Of a stretch of DNA of 64,000 nt, positions 9,561-19,486 are shown piece by piece. The DNA comes from Blepharisma stoltei (taxonomy: Eukaryota; Ciliophora; Heterotrichea; Heterotrichida; Blepharismidae). The notes beneath the pieces are model-generated. The model was not told the DNA's origin. It searched no databases and saw only the letters and a list, made by a program, of their open reading frames with translations. The first letter of the stretch is position 1. Each line of letters opens with the position of its first letter. The position numbers were made by a program, and so were the translations under genes. The stretch spans positions 806,001-870,000 of the forward strand of contig CAJZBQ010000024.1 in assembly GCA_914767885.1 (NCBI GenBank), written 5' to 3'.

Positions 9561-11147
9561 TTAAATCAAAAATTGAGGTATGCTAAAGAGTGTAATTTTA
9601 AGTATATGCAGTTCTGAAAAGCTTAATTAACACTTGAAATAATTTCCATTGCTATATTTATAGATAAATCCGAATTTGCCTTAGGGATTAAATTCTATTA
9701 AGAATGTAAATAATATAATAAAATAGAACCACAAAATAAATCGATATAAAAAAGCGCGAGTAATTGGCCTTGTCCCATTGTGCTATTTAATGATAAATAG
9801 CGATAATAATCCTAAATTTATGGCAAAATGCTGGTCAAGTTTGTATACCACAATAGTGAAAAATAACTTTAATGAATCTTTACTTATAGGCGAACACTTC
9901 GGAAATCAAGGATATGATGGAAATTGTTAAGATATGTGGTCGTTTGGGGTGATTATATGCTTCCTTTCAGGAACTTTGCCTTTCGAAGAAGAATCGATGC
10001 AAACTTAATAAAAAAAAATTGCATCTGCTGACTATGTGATGCTAGAAAATATTTCAAGCTCAGCTAGAGAGCTGATTTTATTTGATTTTGAACCAATACC
10101 CCAGGTCAAAACTCAGCATTAGGAAACTGAAATGACACTTCAGGTTTGTGGTGAATTATGAAGAACCAGATGGATATTTGAAGGCCAGAGCACAATCATA
10201 AAAATATACCAAAACTTTATAAAAGGAATGAGAGAGAAAAGGAATATAAAGTGAGTTATGGCAGTAAGGACTCTTCATCATCAGAAATTGAGGTAAAATC
10301 CTCGAGATTTTGTAGAAAAGTTGCAGTTATTTTATGGTAAAAGGAATTAGGTCGTTTTTAAAGGATTTTCCATATAGTTTTAGAAGAGCTGTCTGGTTTT
10401 ATGCCTAGTAATGGCCTTTTAGTTTTGTCCTATAAAAATTGTGTTATTAACGTGCATTTTTTATTATAAAATAAGTCAAAAAATCCAGTAAATTTCTAAA
10501 TTAAATCATCTCTCATTCATATAAATCTTAAAACATTTTTATAATTTGTAAAGCTGAATAGTTTACTCTCAAGATATAAAATTCACTTCCACACATACCT
10601 CAAATTAAACTATTTATATTTATTTAGTATAATTTTATAGTTTATAATAATTTTAATATTTCCTGGATCTGATATAGCATAGCTCGATAATTAGTCTAAT
10701 TCTAATTCTGCAGTTTAAATATAAAGAGGTCTTTATTTTTTGATTTTAGTCGTCTTGTTGCAATATGTTTTGCTTATAAAGAGCTATTTTGCCAAAATAT
10801 CCAATTGAGATAATGCTAAAAACATTGGAAATAATCAGAAAACCCTGCAAGATCCCAAAAAAATGAAGAAAATATTCTCATCACTGACTAAATTCTATCA
10901 GATATCGCTTCTTTGTCCATTTTTAATTTAACTTCGTTTATAAAACTTTTCGTTAATTTTCCAGTAGAGATGAATATTTATGCAGATTTCAACAGCAATT
11001 TAGTATTAAATATCCATTAATTACTACATATATTCTTTTATTAAGAACTATCCAGGCTAATTTAATAATTATGTCCACCTTTATATAAAAATAAAGAAAA
11101 TTTATAAAGATGTCTAGAAGATTTTCAATAAAAAAAGCATAGTTTAT
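9561..11147. other. Gene-poor stretch
   Basis: Apart from the kinase remnant at 9890-10113, I see only AT-rich sequence with no conserved motif on either strand, UGA read as Trp. A MITE end or palindrome is not evident. Confidence 0.5.
9890..10113 (+). pseudogene. Protein kinase catalytic-domain remnant
   Basis: One frame reads EHFGNQGYDGNC-stop-DMWSFGVIICFLSGTLPFEEESMQT-stop-stop-KKIASADY..SSARELI, which covers kinase subdomains IX to XI (DMWSFG, LPFEE). Three in-frame TAA codons interrupt it and no start or upstream subdomains are clear. TAA is a stop elsewhere in the window, so this is best read as a decayed CDPK-like kinase. No TA-bounded segment that would rescue it is evident. Confidence 0.6.
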
Positions 11148-11447
11148 ATGAGTAACCAAGATCTCAATGAACAATACAAGGAGATGCTAGGCAATATAGC
11201 ATTAAGTGGAAAGGTTTTCTTAAAAGTCCTGGGAAATGCTGCACGTTTGACCTTCAATACTGCAGTTTTTCTTTTGAGTTGTGGATCTCTGGTTCGATGG
11301 AAACAGCCTCAAGCAAGAAATCCTCCTGAAAAAGCTCCAATTCAGAAGAATAAGAGCAAATCTCCACAAGTGAACCCAGATTCAACTGATAGCAGTGGAA
11401 ATTCTGCTGTGGATGATACTGAAGATGCATTGAGATATCAATTATAG
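11148..11447 (+). CDS. Small membrane protein, unknown
   Basis: The frame has an ATG at 11148 and codes for 99 aa, ending in TAA 47 bp before the next gene on the same strand. Residues about 27-48 (LGNAARLTFNTAVFLLSCGSLV) form a single hydrophobic helix. The C-terminal half is basic then acidic, rich in Pro/Ser/Lys and probably disordered. I do not recognise a family. Confidence 0.55.
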   Translation: MSNQDLNEQYKEMLGNIALSGKVFLKVLGNAARLTFNTAVFLLSCGSLVRWKQPQARNPPEKAPIQKNKSKSPQVNPDSTDSSGNSAVDDTEDALRYQL

Positions 11448-11493
11448 GCTTAAAATTTTTTTATAATAAATATTATTTTCTAAATAAAAAGTT

Positions 11494-13307
11494 ATGTGGA
11501 AAAGTCTTATCATCTATATAGAGATGAGATATCAAGTTCGACAGGAGCTTCAAACATCAATTCCAAGAACCGCATCAAGAGATATGTTAAACAGGCTCAT
11601 TCAAAGTCATGAATTCAGCCAAAGAGAAAGCTGGGTTGACAATCGACAGCAAGAAGAAGACATAATCGTCATCCCGTCTTTATCTATAGATCAAGGCGAA
11701 CTCCAAAAAATCACAGCAGTCGGGTGCTATGAAGAAAGGCAGCTATGCACACTATTTTACTTAAAAAACCCAAGGTGTAGGCTGGTTTATGTTACAAGTA
11801 TGCCAGTCGATAAAGCTATTGTCGATTATTATCTAAATCTATACTATATCCAATACATAATACTTCCATTATTTGATAGAAATTTTTTATTTTTTTAAAA
11901 AATATACTATAGTCATAATCATTCTCCCTTTAATTTATTTATATATATAATACTTGAAGAAAACTCGATAGTTACCGCAAACCAAGCGTCAAAAAGGCTT
12001 CTATTGCTCAGTTGTAACGACAGTTCTCCAATCCCACTAACCTCAAAAATCCTAAGAAGGCCTAAACTTATCCAAAAAATAAAAAATTTCATCAACCCTA
12101 TCAAATCCCATATGATTTGCTTTATCAGCTCAAACCTCGAAAGAGATTTAGCCTTACAGCTAAGCGTCCCACTTTTCGCTAATGACCCTTCACTAACCTA
12201 TTGGGGAACCAAAATTGGGTCCAGAAAAGCCTTTGAAAAAGCTGGCATAAAATTGCCAAGAGGGACACAGCTAGTCCACTCAGCTGAAAATTTGGCTAAT
12301 GAAATAGCAAAACTTTATAAGGAAAGAAATTTTGAGGTACAAAAATTCGTAGTAAAGCTTAATATTGGCTTTTCTGGGGAAGGAAATGCTATCATAAGAA
12401 GCAAATTTTTTGATAAAAATGATTTGGAGACGTCAATTTTGGAAGCTTTATGCACACATTTGGAATATGTTTATAAGAAAGAAACATGGCAAACTTTTGT
12501 CCAGAAAATAATCCGTTTAGGAGTGCTAGCGGAGGAATGGATAGAAAATGCAGTGGAATCGCCATCATGCCAAGCTTTGATAAACCCGAAAGGAAAAATT
12601 GAAGTTTTATCAACCCATGAGCAGTTATTAGCTGATGGGCTTACTTATATGGGCTGTGTTTTCCCTGCTTCTGAGGAGTATAGAAAGATTATTATGGAAA
12701 ATACTTTGAAAATTGGACAAGTTTTAGCCAAAAAAGGATGCAAAGAACGCTTTGCTGTTGATTATGTAGTAAGACAAGAAGAAGGGGTTTGGGCAGCTTA
12801 TGCTATAGAAATCAATTTAAGGAAAATTTATTTCAATTTTTTTATTAAAATTTAAAACAATTTTAATAAAAAAATATTTTTTTTGCCAATTTAAGGTGGG
12901 GTGGGACTAGCCATCCTATGATTACAGCAAAAAATTTAACTGATGCCCAGCTGACTGAAGATGGCATATTATTAGGAGCCGATGACCAAGCGAAATTTTA
13001 TATAGCCACAGATACTGTTCAGAATGACGTCTATACAGGACTTACCCCAGCCGATTTCTTAGACTTCGTTAATTCTAACAAAGAGCTACAATTTGACAAC
13101 GAAAATGCGGCTGGCGTTGTTTTCCATTTACTATCTGCAATTTCTGTATATGGAAAATTCGGGTTTACAGCAATTGGAAATTCTGCTGAAGAAGCGAAGG
13201 CTATTTTTGATAGAGCGCTGCAAGTATTGGAAAGAGAAGCAAACCAAATCAGCTCACAGAAAAAGTTCACAGAGCTAGACCAAGTTATCCAGACACCAGA
13301 TGATTAA
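11494..13307 (+). CDS. ATP-grasp protein of the IQCH / PGM1 peptide-ligase type
   Basis: The N-terminal pre-ATP-grasp part has VIPSLSID, YEERQLCTLFYLKNPRCRLVYVTSMP and VDYYLNLYY. After an IES (11863-11952) come LLLLSCNDSSPIPLTSKILRRP, LERDLALQLSVPLFANDP and GTKIGSRKAFEKAGIKLP. The ATP-grasp fold continues with FVVKLNIGFSGEGNA and AYAIEINLR. A second IES (12820-12893) splits the metal-binding motif; its removal gives EINLRWGGTSHP, then FGFTAIGNSAEEA. The product is 549 aa. Relatives occur as the C-terminal part of animal and protist IQCH and as bacterial PGM1-like amide ligases; the substrate here is unknown. Confidence 0.8.
11863..11952. other. Short IES in the ATP-grasp gene, about 90 bp
   Basis: Both ends carry TAATACTT, a direct repeat containing TA. 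The interior is AT-rich with stops. Removing it restores the frame between DYYLNLYYIQYI and LEENSIVTANQASKRLLLLSC. Nearby TA dinucleotides allow alternative ends. Confidence 0.65.
12820..12893. other. Short IES in the ATP-grasp gene, 74 bp
   Basis: It is flanked by a 10-bp direct repeat, CAATTTAAGG, whose TA marks the boundary. Excision yields EINLR-WGGTSHP, restoring the conserved ATP-grasp EINLR..GGTxHP motif, which argues strongly for exact removal. Confidence 0.85.
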
Positions 13308-13389
13308 TTATATGATTTAAACAAATATTTTTAGAAAATAACTTTTTTAGGTTATTACTTTTTAATTAGAGTGTAGAATTTTGAATTTT

Positions 13390-14000
13390 CTTATGGATTG
13401 CAGTAGCAGTCCTTCAAAAATAAATCTAGCATTAATCCTCTTGCTGCATGCTTTATTTGATTCCAAAATGAGTCTTGTAAAACTACATTATTGAAATATC
13501 TGTACTCTCTTCTTAAAATATCTCAAATAGGCAATAAGCCAATTCTAAATTATCTTTTTAAAAGAATTGTTGAAAGCATTTTTTGTAATGTTGAGTGACT
13601 ACTCACTATGGGTGAAGCAACTGAAAGGATTGGGAGTCTTTATGATAAAATTTTGTAATAATAAATACTTGAGGATGCTTTCACATAATTAGCACTTTTA
13701 CTTAAGAATCGCTGCGTCCATTAACAACATTATGATCTTTCATGTATATTTCCTGATAAATACATAAGACTTTTAAAAGCAGTCTCTAATAAGTCCTCTC
13801 CAAAGACTTGGTATGAAAGGCCATAATCTTGATAACAGCATAGGACTACTTACCTAATTGCATTGCTTCAAAAAGAATTGATTTCCTCCTACAATTTTCA
13901 TTTAGCAATAAACTGCCAAAACTTTTAATCACTAATCAGCTTGCAGCTATGATGGATTTTTTATCAATAAGAGTCAAGCAATGCTAGCCTTTACAATTCA
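13390..14000 (-). pseudogene. Possible decayed coding region
   Basis: On the minus strand, reading UGA as Trp, protein-like stretches remain: KKSIIAASWLVIKSFGSL (about 13940), then LPIWDILRREYRYFNNVVLQ followed by SFWNQIKHAARGLMLDLFLK (about 13540-13420). They are separated by stops and frame changes, and no TA pair or 15-nt intron joins them cleanly. It may be a dead gene or one with inserts I could not resolve. No family is recognised. Confidence 0.3.
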
Positions 14001-14832
14001 ATTCTTTTGAAAATGTCATGGTGGCTAATCCAAAAATTTTCAGCTGCCTCCCACATCATAATAAATAATATAATCTTGAACCAGTTTTTCACCAAGTTGC
14101 AATAAGCCTTAAAACTATAGCAATTTCCTTGTGATAGCTTTTTTTTCTTTCATTTCACAAATCAAAAAATAGATTGTTGCGTAAACAAATTATGAGAAAC
14201 TTTATCAATAATACCCAGATAAGAAAGATTGCTTATGAAGATAGAGAAGACTCAAAAACAGTGCTTCAACTGGTAAAAATAGTGGACCATCAAAAAATGA
14301 TTAAAATGATGGCTTAATAGCAAAAATGATGGATCAATCTCCTAACAAAATCTATCAGCCACTTGTTAGAGTATTATTATTTGAATATTTTGTGTCAATA
14401 AGAACATTAGGTAAAGCTAAATAAAAATTTGCAAAACTTATCAAAACAAATTTTTAGCATTTTATATCATATTTCTAATAAATAAAAGACCTTTAGACGC
14501 AAGATCAGTTTGAAATTGTTATCCCGTATTCCAATCTTCTCATGGAGACACAAATACTATTGCAGGTTTTTTCAAATCTTTGTAATATCCATGCAATATA
14601 AATTCATCCAGCTGACGATGGGCTTTGAGAACAATTTTACCTGAGAGCATATTACACAGAAACCACCTTAAGTTGAGCTTAAAATTACTTATTCTAAAAA
14701 ATTATTACTTACTATTTATCAATTATCAAAGCCAGTTTTTATTAATTTTCCCGGGCTCTAATTCATTGAGATGATGCATATCTATTAAAAACAGTGATTA
14801 CATAATCTTCAGCTTTATAGATATTAAGCTTT

Positions 14833-15187
14833 CTATGGCTCATTCAAAATAGAATCGCTATCAAATATTGAAGGATCAACTGGGATATCAGTTGAGGCTG
14901 ATGGCATCAAAAATCGACATTCTTCTAATGTCGAGCATAGCTCACTGGCAGAGTTTGTATCTATATCATATTGCGTGCTCGCATCTTTTCTAATATAAAA
15001 TTTACTGTTGGGGTGATTCCTTACTTCTCTTTAATCTCATCTTTTGATGGTGCGATAAACATTGCTCAGGAGTTCTGGTGCCTACCTTCGTTGAAATTTC
15101 TTTTCAGGTTTTGCAAGATTTATAAGCTTCTTTATAACGTTGGTGCTCAGCTAGCGTTCATCGTCCTTTGCCTCGGTTTTTGCCCAT
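14833..15187 (-). CDS. Myb/SANT-like DNA-binding protein
   Basis: The small gene is visible only when UGA is read as Trp. It starts MGKNRGKGRWTLAEHQRYKEA and continues KTWKEISTKVGTRTPEQCL, then SHHQKMRLKR. This is a single Myb repeat of the SHAQKYF type, and both UGA codons are at conserved Myb tryptophans. A 16-nt intron, GTAAATTTTATATTAG (14990-15005), joins it to an acidic C-terminal tail (STLEEC, IPVDPSIFDSDSILNEP). The product is 112 aa. A short protein with one repeat and an acidic tail would fit a transcriptional regulator. Confidence 0.8.
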
Positions 15188-16018
15188 GTTAAGTTCAGCT
15201 GAAAAAGAGTTTTTATAAATGGTTTAAAATTATAATTCAATAAATGGTCAAACTAACTTTATTGAATGTTCTGGTAAAAAATGGGTTGGATTATTAATCT
15301 GGGCAACTTAAAAGAAAGGGTAATAATGAAAATTTTGTGAATTGGGAATTGTTTTAAGCCATCATTTTTTGAATAAAAATAGGCAGAATTCTTGGAAATC
15401 CAAAGAATAAATAATACAAATTACAATTTAGGTAAATTAAGAGATAAGCTTATAGAGATTTTATTAAACTGAATAAGAAAATAATTTGTGAGATAGGCTT
15501 GGTAGATTGATTTGATTATTTTCCTCTCTATTGTGTTTATGCTTTCATTTAAAATCTTTAAAATCCCAATAGTGTAATTCATAGACAAATTTTCCACCTT
15601 TGCTTCTTTCTCTCTCAAGAGCTAATGTTATATCGGTTGCGTGCTATTTGGTTTGAGCGTTTTTGATGGAAAGATATTTCTTCAAGTGTTTTTTGTCACA
15701 TTTTTTTCCTTTTTATAAATTTGATAAATATTAACTATTTTTAACCGAGTCTGCATCTGCGATATTATGAATCGAATTGGTGAGCAGGCAGAAGATAGTA
15801 TTTATAGAAACAGAGCGAGCTTTTGTATAAGCGTTAATAGCATAAAATAGCAATTTTCCTCCTTTAAAAATCTATTCTTTAGGCTCTAGACGTTGAGGAT
15901 CTTCTTTAACCTGCAAAATAATGTAGCATCAGCATATTTAAAGTTTTCCATCTAAGACGTCGTTAATAATAAAAAATTCGATCTTCGATTATTTGGTGCA
16001 TTTCAAATAAAAAGGGTT
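15188..16018. other. Stretch with no convincing gene
   Basis: A minus-strand frame at 15421-15618 (REKEAKVENLSMNYTIGILK) and a UGA-containing one just upstream are protein-like but short and unlinked. Otherwise AT-rich. The region upstream of the Myb gene's start codon would carry its promoter. Confidence 0.4.
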
Positions 16019-16613
16019 CCTTCACACGAGGTCTACTCCATAAAGACTATTTTTTTTTTGGCCTATTTTTTTTTGGCTTATTTTTTTTTCACCTATTTCA
16101 TGACGACTATTTTATTTTCGCCTATTTTTTTTTCGCCTATTTTATTTTCGCCTATTTTTTTTCGCCTATTTTTTTTTTCGCCTAATTTTTTTGGACTTTT
16201 TTTGGCCATTTTTTAGCTATTTTTTACTAATATTTGGGCCTAGTTCCATACTAATGATTTTAATATAATTTTTTAATGTATTTAAAACGATTTTATCAAC
16301 ATAAAATACACCTTTAACAGATCTCTTACTCCATGAAAGCTAATTCATTGCTTTTTAAATTTCGAGAATTTTAAATTTAATTAGGATTTTTCCACTTAAT
16401 TTACTCAATATTAATCGTGTAAAGAAATATATCCGTTACCCAATAATTATTTAGTTCTCTCAGCAGCTTCATGAATTATCCTCGACAGAAAAAATAAGCC
16501 AAAACAATTAGGAGAAAAAAAAATAGGCCAAAAAAAAATAGGCCAAAAAATGTAGGCCAAAAAAAAATAGGCAAAAAAAAAATAGTCTTTATGGAGTAGA
16601 CCTCGTGTGAAGG
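16019..16613. mobile_element. Palindromic element with TTCGCCTATTTTTTTT arms
   Basis: The ends are inverted copies of CCTTCACACGAGGTCTACTC continuing through CATAAAGACTATTTTTTTTTGGCC. The left arm holds about nine tandem units of (C/G)CCTATTTTTTTT, mirrored in part by AAAAAAAATAGGCC units in the right arm. A direct repeat AATAAAAAGG lies just outside both ends. Foldback structure, no coding capacity and lack of a gene inside all fit a MITE-type germline element. Confidence 0.75.
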
Positions 16614-16733
16614 CACGAATAAAAAGGCTATTGTCTACAAATGAATCACTATTAATCACGATTGCTTTAAAATAATAGAAACTTAGGGGAAGAGGAATTT
16701 TCTCTTATCCCCCTCCTAAGACAAAATTTCTTT

Positions 16734-17000
16734 TCAGATTAATTTATTTTGAAGAAGATCTATAATGCTGATTAAGTGATATAGAATTGCATTTTGTAAT
16801 ATAAGAATTTTTAAAAAACCTGCCAATGCTTTATCTGATTCCAATCTATTTTTGAATAATATTCGATAATTGGATGGACTCTTATATCTGCGAAGCAAGG
16901 ATCTATAAAAAATAGACTCAAATTCCATTTCGTGGTTGCTCAGATAACTCTTGGGAATATAACTAGTCCTTGCCAGTGACATTTTTTGGACATAAAGCAT
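16734..17000 (-). CDS. Small hypothetical protein, doubtful
   Basis: The ATG at 17000 gives 88 aa (MLYVQKMSLARTSYIPKSYL..NHEMEFESIFYRSLLRRYKS). An upstream protein-like stretch in another frame (MEIIEDIISMSRGLDKPAIA, about 17098-17030) ends at a stop and may belong to the same broken gene. No domain is recognised. It could be a gene remnant beside the MITE. Confidence 0.3.
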   Translation of the reverse strand: MLYVQKMSLARTSYIPKSYLSNHEMEFESIFYRSLLRRYKSPSNYRILFKNRLESDKALAGFLKILILQNAILYHLISIIDLLQNKLI

Positions 17001-17139
17001 TTACTTTTTTCTAAAAAATAGTGCAGTTGATCATGGCAATTGCTGGCTTATCCAATCCTCTTGACATCGAAATTATATCCTCTATTATTTCCATAAGGTA
17101 TATTGACCGCAATTCTTTCTAGGGTATTTTATCGATATT

Positions 17140-17446
17140 TGTTCACTCACGGAGGGGGTTAATTTTTTTTTTTTTAAAAAATTATATATAAATTTTATAG
17201 AAAATTTTTTTTTTTCGAAATTTAAAACAATAGTTGGAAAGCAAATATCAATTTAATTTATAAAAATTTATGTTTTAAAAAGCAATAGATTTCATTATAA
17301 TAATTATCACTTATATATCAAAATTTTTTTCCATAAAAAATTTTTCTATTTAAAATTTTTTTTTTCACTCATGGAGGGTGGATTTTTTTGGGCAAAAAAT
17401 AGGGATTTTTTCTAATAGTTTTTGCTCACTCACGGGGGGTAGTAAG
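17140..17446. mobile_element. MITE family A, left end truncated
   Basis: The right end carries two direct TTTTTGCTCACTCACGGRGG-type motifs spaced about 60 bp apart and ends GGGGGGTAGTAA. The left end begins within the inner motif (TTGTTCACTCACGGAGGGGG then TTAATTTTTTT), so the outermost terminal repeat seems to be lost. The AT-rich interior matches 48365-48732. Confidence 0.8.
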
Positions 17447-17510
17447 CAATAAATATATCATAGCATTTAAATTAATACTTTTCATATTCTAACCTGATAT
17501 AAAATCAAAA

Positions 17511-19047
17511 TTAATGTTTGTTATGCAATCTATTAAACCCAAAAGCCACTTTCTTTACTTCAGGTCGAATTATCTGTATTGTTGTATGACAAATTTTAAA
17601 CTTTTCTTTACAAACCTGTGTAGCTGCTTCTAACGAAATTTCCGGGGAATTAGAAATCAAATGGCAGGATAGCGAAGTATTGCCTGCGCTTAAGCTTCAT
17701 ACATGTAAATCGTCTAAATTAATAACTCCTTCAACCTATTTATATAATACTTTTTTAAGAGCCTCTTTTATTTCTTTTATTTTTACCCCTTTAGGGGTTG
17801 CCTCCAGCAATATTCCTATGCATTCTTTAATTATCGGGAATGTTGTAAAAGTTACAATAATAGAAAATAATAAAGTGCATAAAGGGTCTGCTAGGCTTCA
17901 GGTAGGCTCGATAAAAATAATTATTGATGCTATTATAACTCCTATGCTTTGTAAAATATCGCCAAGAATATGTAGAGCTGCAGCTCGGATATTGAGGTCT
18001 CCATGCTCGTGATGATGATGATGATGATGATGATCGTGATGGGAATGAGAACTGTGAAGGACTTTTCCCATTATTCTGTCCTATGAGTTTTCGATAAGAA
18101 ATTTTATTTTTTGTATATTATTTTTCTATAAATAAAATGGCATTCGGTTCGAGAGAAATTTGGCTCTGCCAATTTTCTCTCCCTCATGGAATTTTATTTA
18201 TGGGTTTGGTTTTCTCTCGAGAACTTCTGCACAGCAACAGCCGTTTAACTTTGGGGATAACCAAAGGCACGGCTCCTCAGTGCACTCAAGATTTAGGAGT
18301 TTTACCTCTCAGCACATCCCCACGGGAGGATGACCTTAGGCGGAACACGTGCAGGAGCTGAGTCTGGACGAGCGACGGCAACGCGCCGGGTGAGATGTGC
18401 GGCGATTTATCTGGCGACTAGCCTTATAGAAGGCTTGGGTGTGGGCTGACCACATATTCCAAGATGGCTTGGTGACGTCACTAGTTGTCGCTTTGACTCT
18501 TTTTCATTAAGGGGTGTGGGCACTAGACACCTTAAAGACTATGTAACTAAGTAAGTAAGTATATTATTTTTCTAAAAAATGATGAAAAATTTATGATGCA
18601 TTATATTATATTGCAAAGGAGCCCAACAATTGCAGTGATCAGCATAATAAACCCGTCTACCTTTTCTGGGACGATTATTCTATAGATAGCTTCATATAGC
18701 AAAAAGGAGGTTAATATCAATATTAAAATGATGCTCATCAAGGCACCTATGACTTCTGCTCTGTGATATCCAAATGACATTGTCCTTGAAGCTGGTCTTG
18801 CTGCTAATAAAAGAGAAAATACGCTTATCCCAAATCCCAAAAGGTCTGATAGCATATGGGCTGCATCAGTCAAGATTGCCAAAGAATTGGCTAAAACTCC
18901 ACCTATGACTTCAGAAATCATGAAAAGTGTGCATATTGCAGAGACGACATAAAGCTTTTTAAGTGATGCTGTTTTATTATTTCGCCTTATCAAAATTTTG
19001 GTTTCGTCATCAAAAACTAAAGGGTCAAATAAAACATTTTCTTTCAT
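17511..19047 (-). CDS. Zinc transporter of the cation diffusion facilitator (SLC30/ZnT) family
   Basis: After removing an IES (18072-18603) and a 15-nt intron (GTATTATATAAATAG, 17738-17752) the product is 329 aa. It has six predicted membrane helices, with zinc-site HxxxD motifs in TM2 (LTDAAHMLSD) and TM5 (HILGDILQS). The cytoplasmic loop between TM4 and TM5 is His-rich (HSSHSHHDHHHHHHHHEHGD), and the C-terminal domain contains VEGVINLDDLHVW. UGA is used for Trp in TWSLAD and DLHVW. CDF proteins export Zn2+ from cytosol to organelles or outside in exchange for protons. The IES sits right at the start of the His loop. Confidence 0.92.
18072..18603. other. Composite IES (532 bp) with a retroposon nested inside
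   Basis: The TA-bounded segment separates GLLCNII from MGKVLHSSHSHH in the zinc transporter. Without the retroposon at 18129-18558 and one target copy, the IES would be about 86 bp, a typical short size. The retroposon therefore landed in an existing IES. Removing the whole 532 bp between TAs restores the frame. Confidence 0.75.
18129..18558 (+). mobile_element. Retroposon nested in the zinc-transporter IES
   Basis: The 430-bp insert is flanked by a perfect 16-bp duplication, GTATATTATTTTTCTA (18113-18128, 18559-18574). The head is TAAATAAAATGGCATTCGG and the tail is GTAA repeats (ACTAAGTAAGTAA). The body is GC-rich compared with the flanks and has no convincing reading frame. Confidence 0.85.
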
Positions 19048-19109
19048 TTAATTTAAACTTTATAGGTTCTTCAATATTTTGATATGGAAATTGCATTTAT
19101 AATAGATAA

Positions 19110-19357
19110 ATGCTAAATAAGAAAACTCTTTTTCAATCCCATTTCATGTGGCCCCTGCTTAGACCGACAGCTCTGAGTAACGGTAGGATAAATCAGCCTG
19201 GTTGTGAGACCTGCTCTAATCCCTAAGTCTCCTAGAACTTCTTTATCTACGTCAGACTCAACGTAGATCATTTCTATTCAAGTCTAGACTCTCAAGAAAT
19301 CTGGAATTTCTCTCATGAGTTCGGTGGTTTTAACCTAACTGCCATTTTTATATTGTG
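19110..19357 (-). mobile_element. Retroposon, family S4 (248 bp), intergenic
   Basis: A 12-bp duplication, TATAATAGATAA (19098-19109, 19358-19369), flanks it. Read on the minus strand the head is ATATAAAAATGGCAGTTAGG. It is related to the element at 8956-9205, of nearly the same length. It lies upstream of the zinc-transporter start codon. Confidence 0.75.
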
Positions 19358-19486
19358 TATAATAGATAATTATTAAACAATGATTTATTATAATTTTAAT
19401 AGAAAATAATTTAAGTTATTTTTCATATAAAATAGAATACCATTTAATCAATTTACAAATTAAAAAAATTTAAAAATCGCAAATCT

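Noticed and set aside
9890-10113. TAA read as glutamine, which would make the kinase fragment continuous.
   Set aside because: TAA ends many intact genes here (IMP4 neighbour genes, U-box, glutaredoxin-like, DHHC), so it is a stop; the fragment is better read as a pseudogene.
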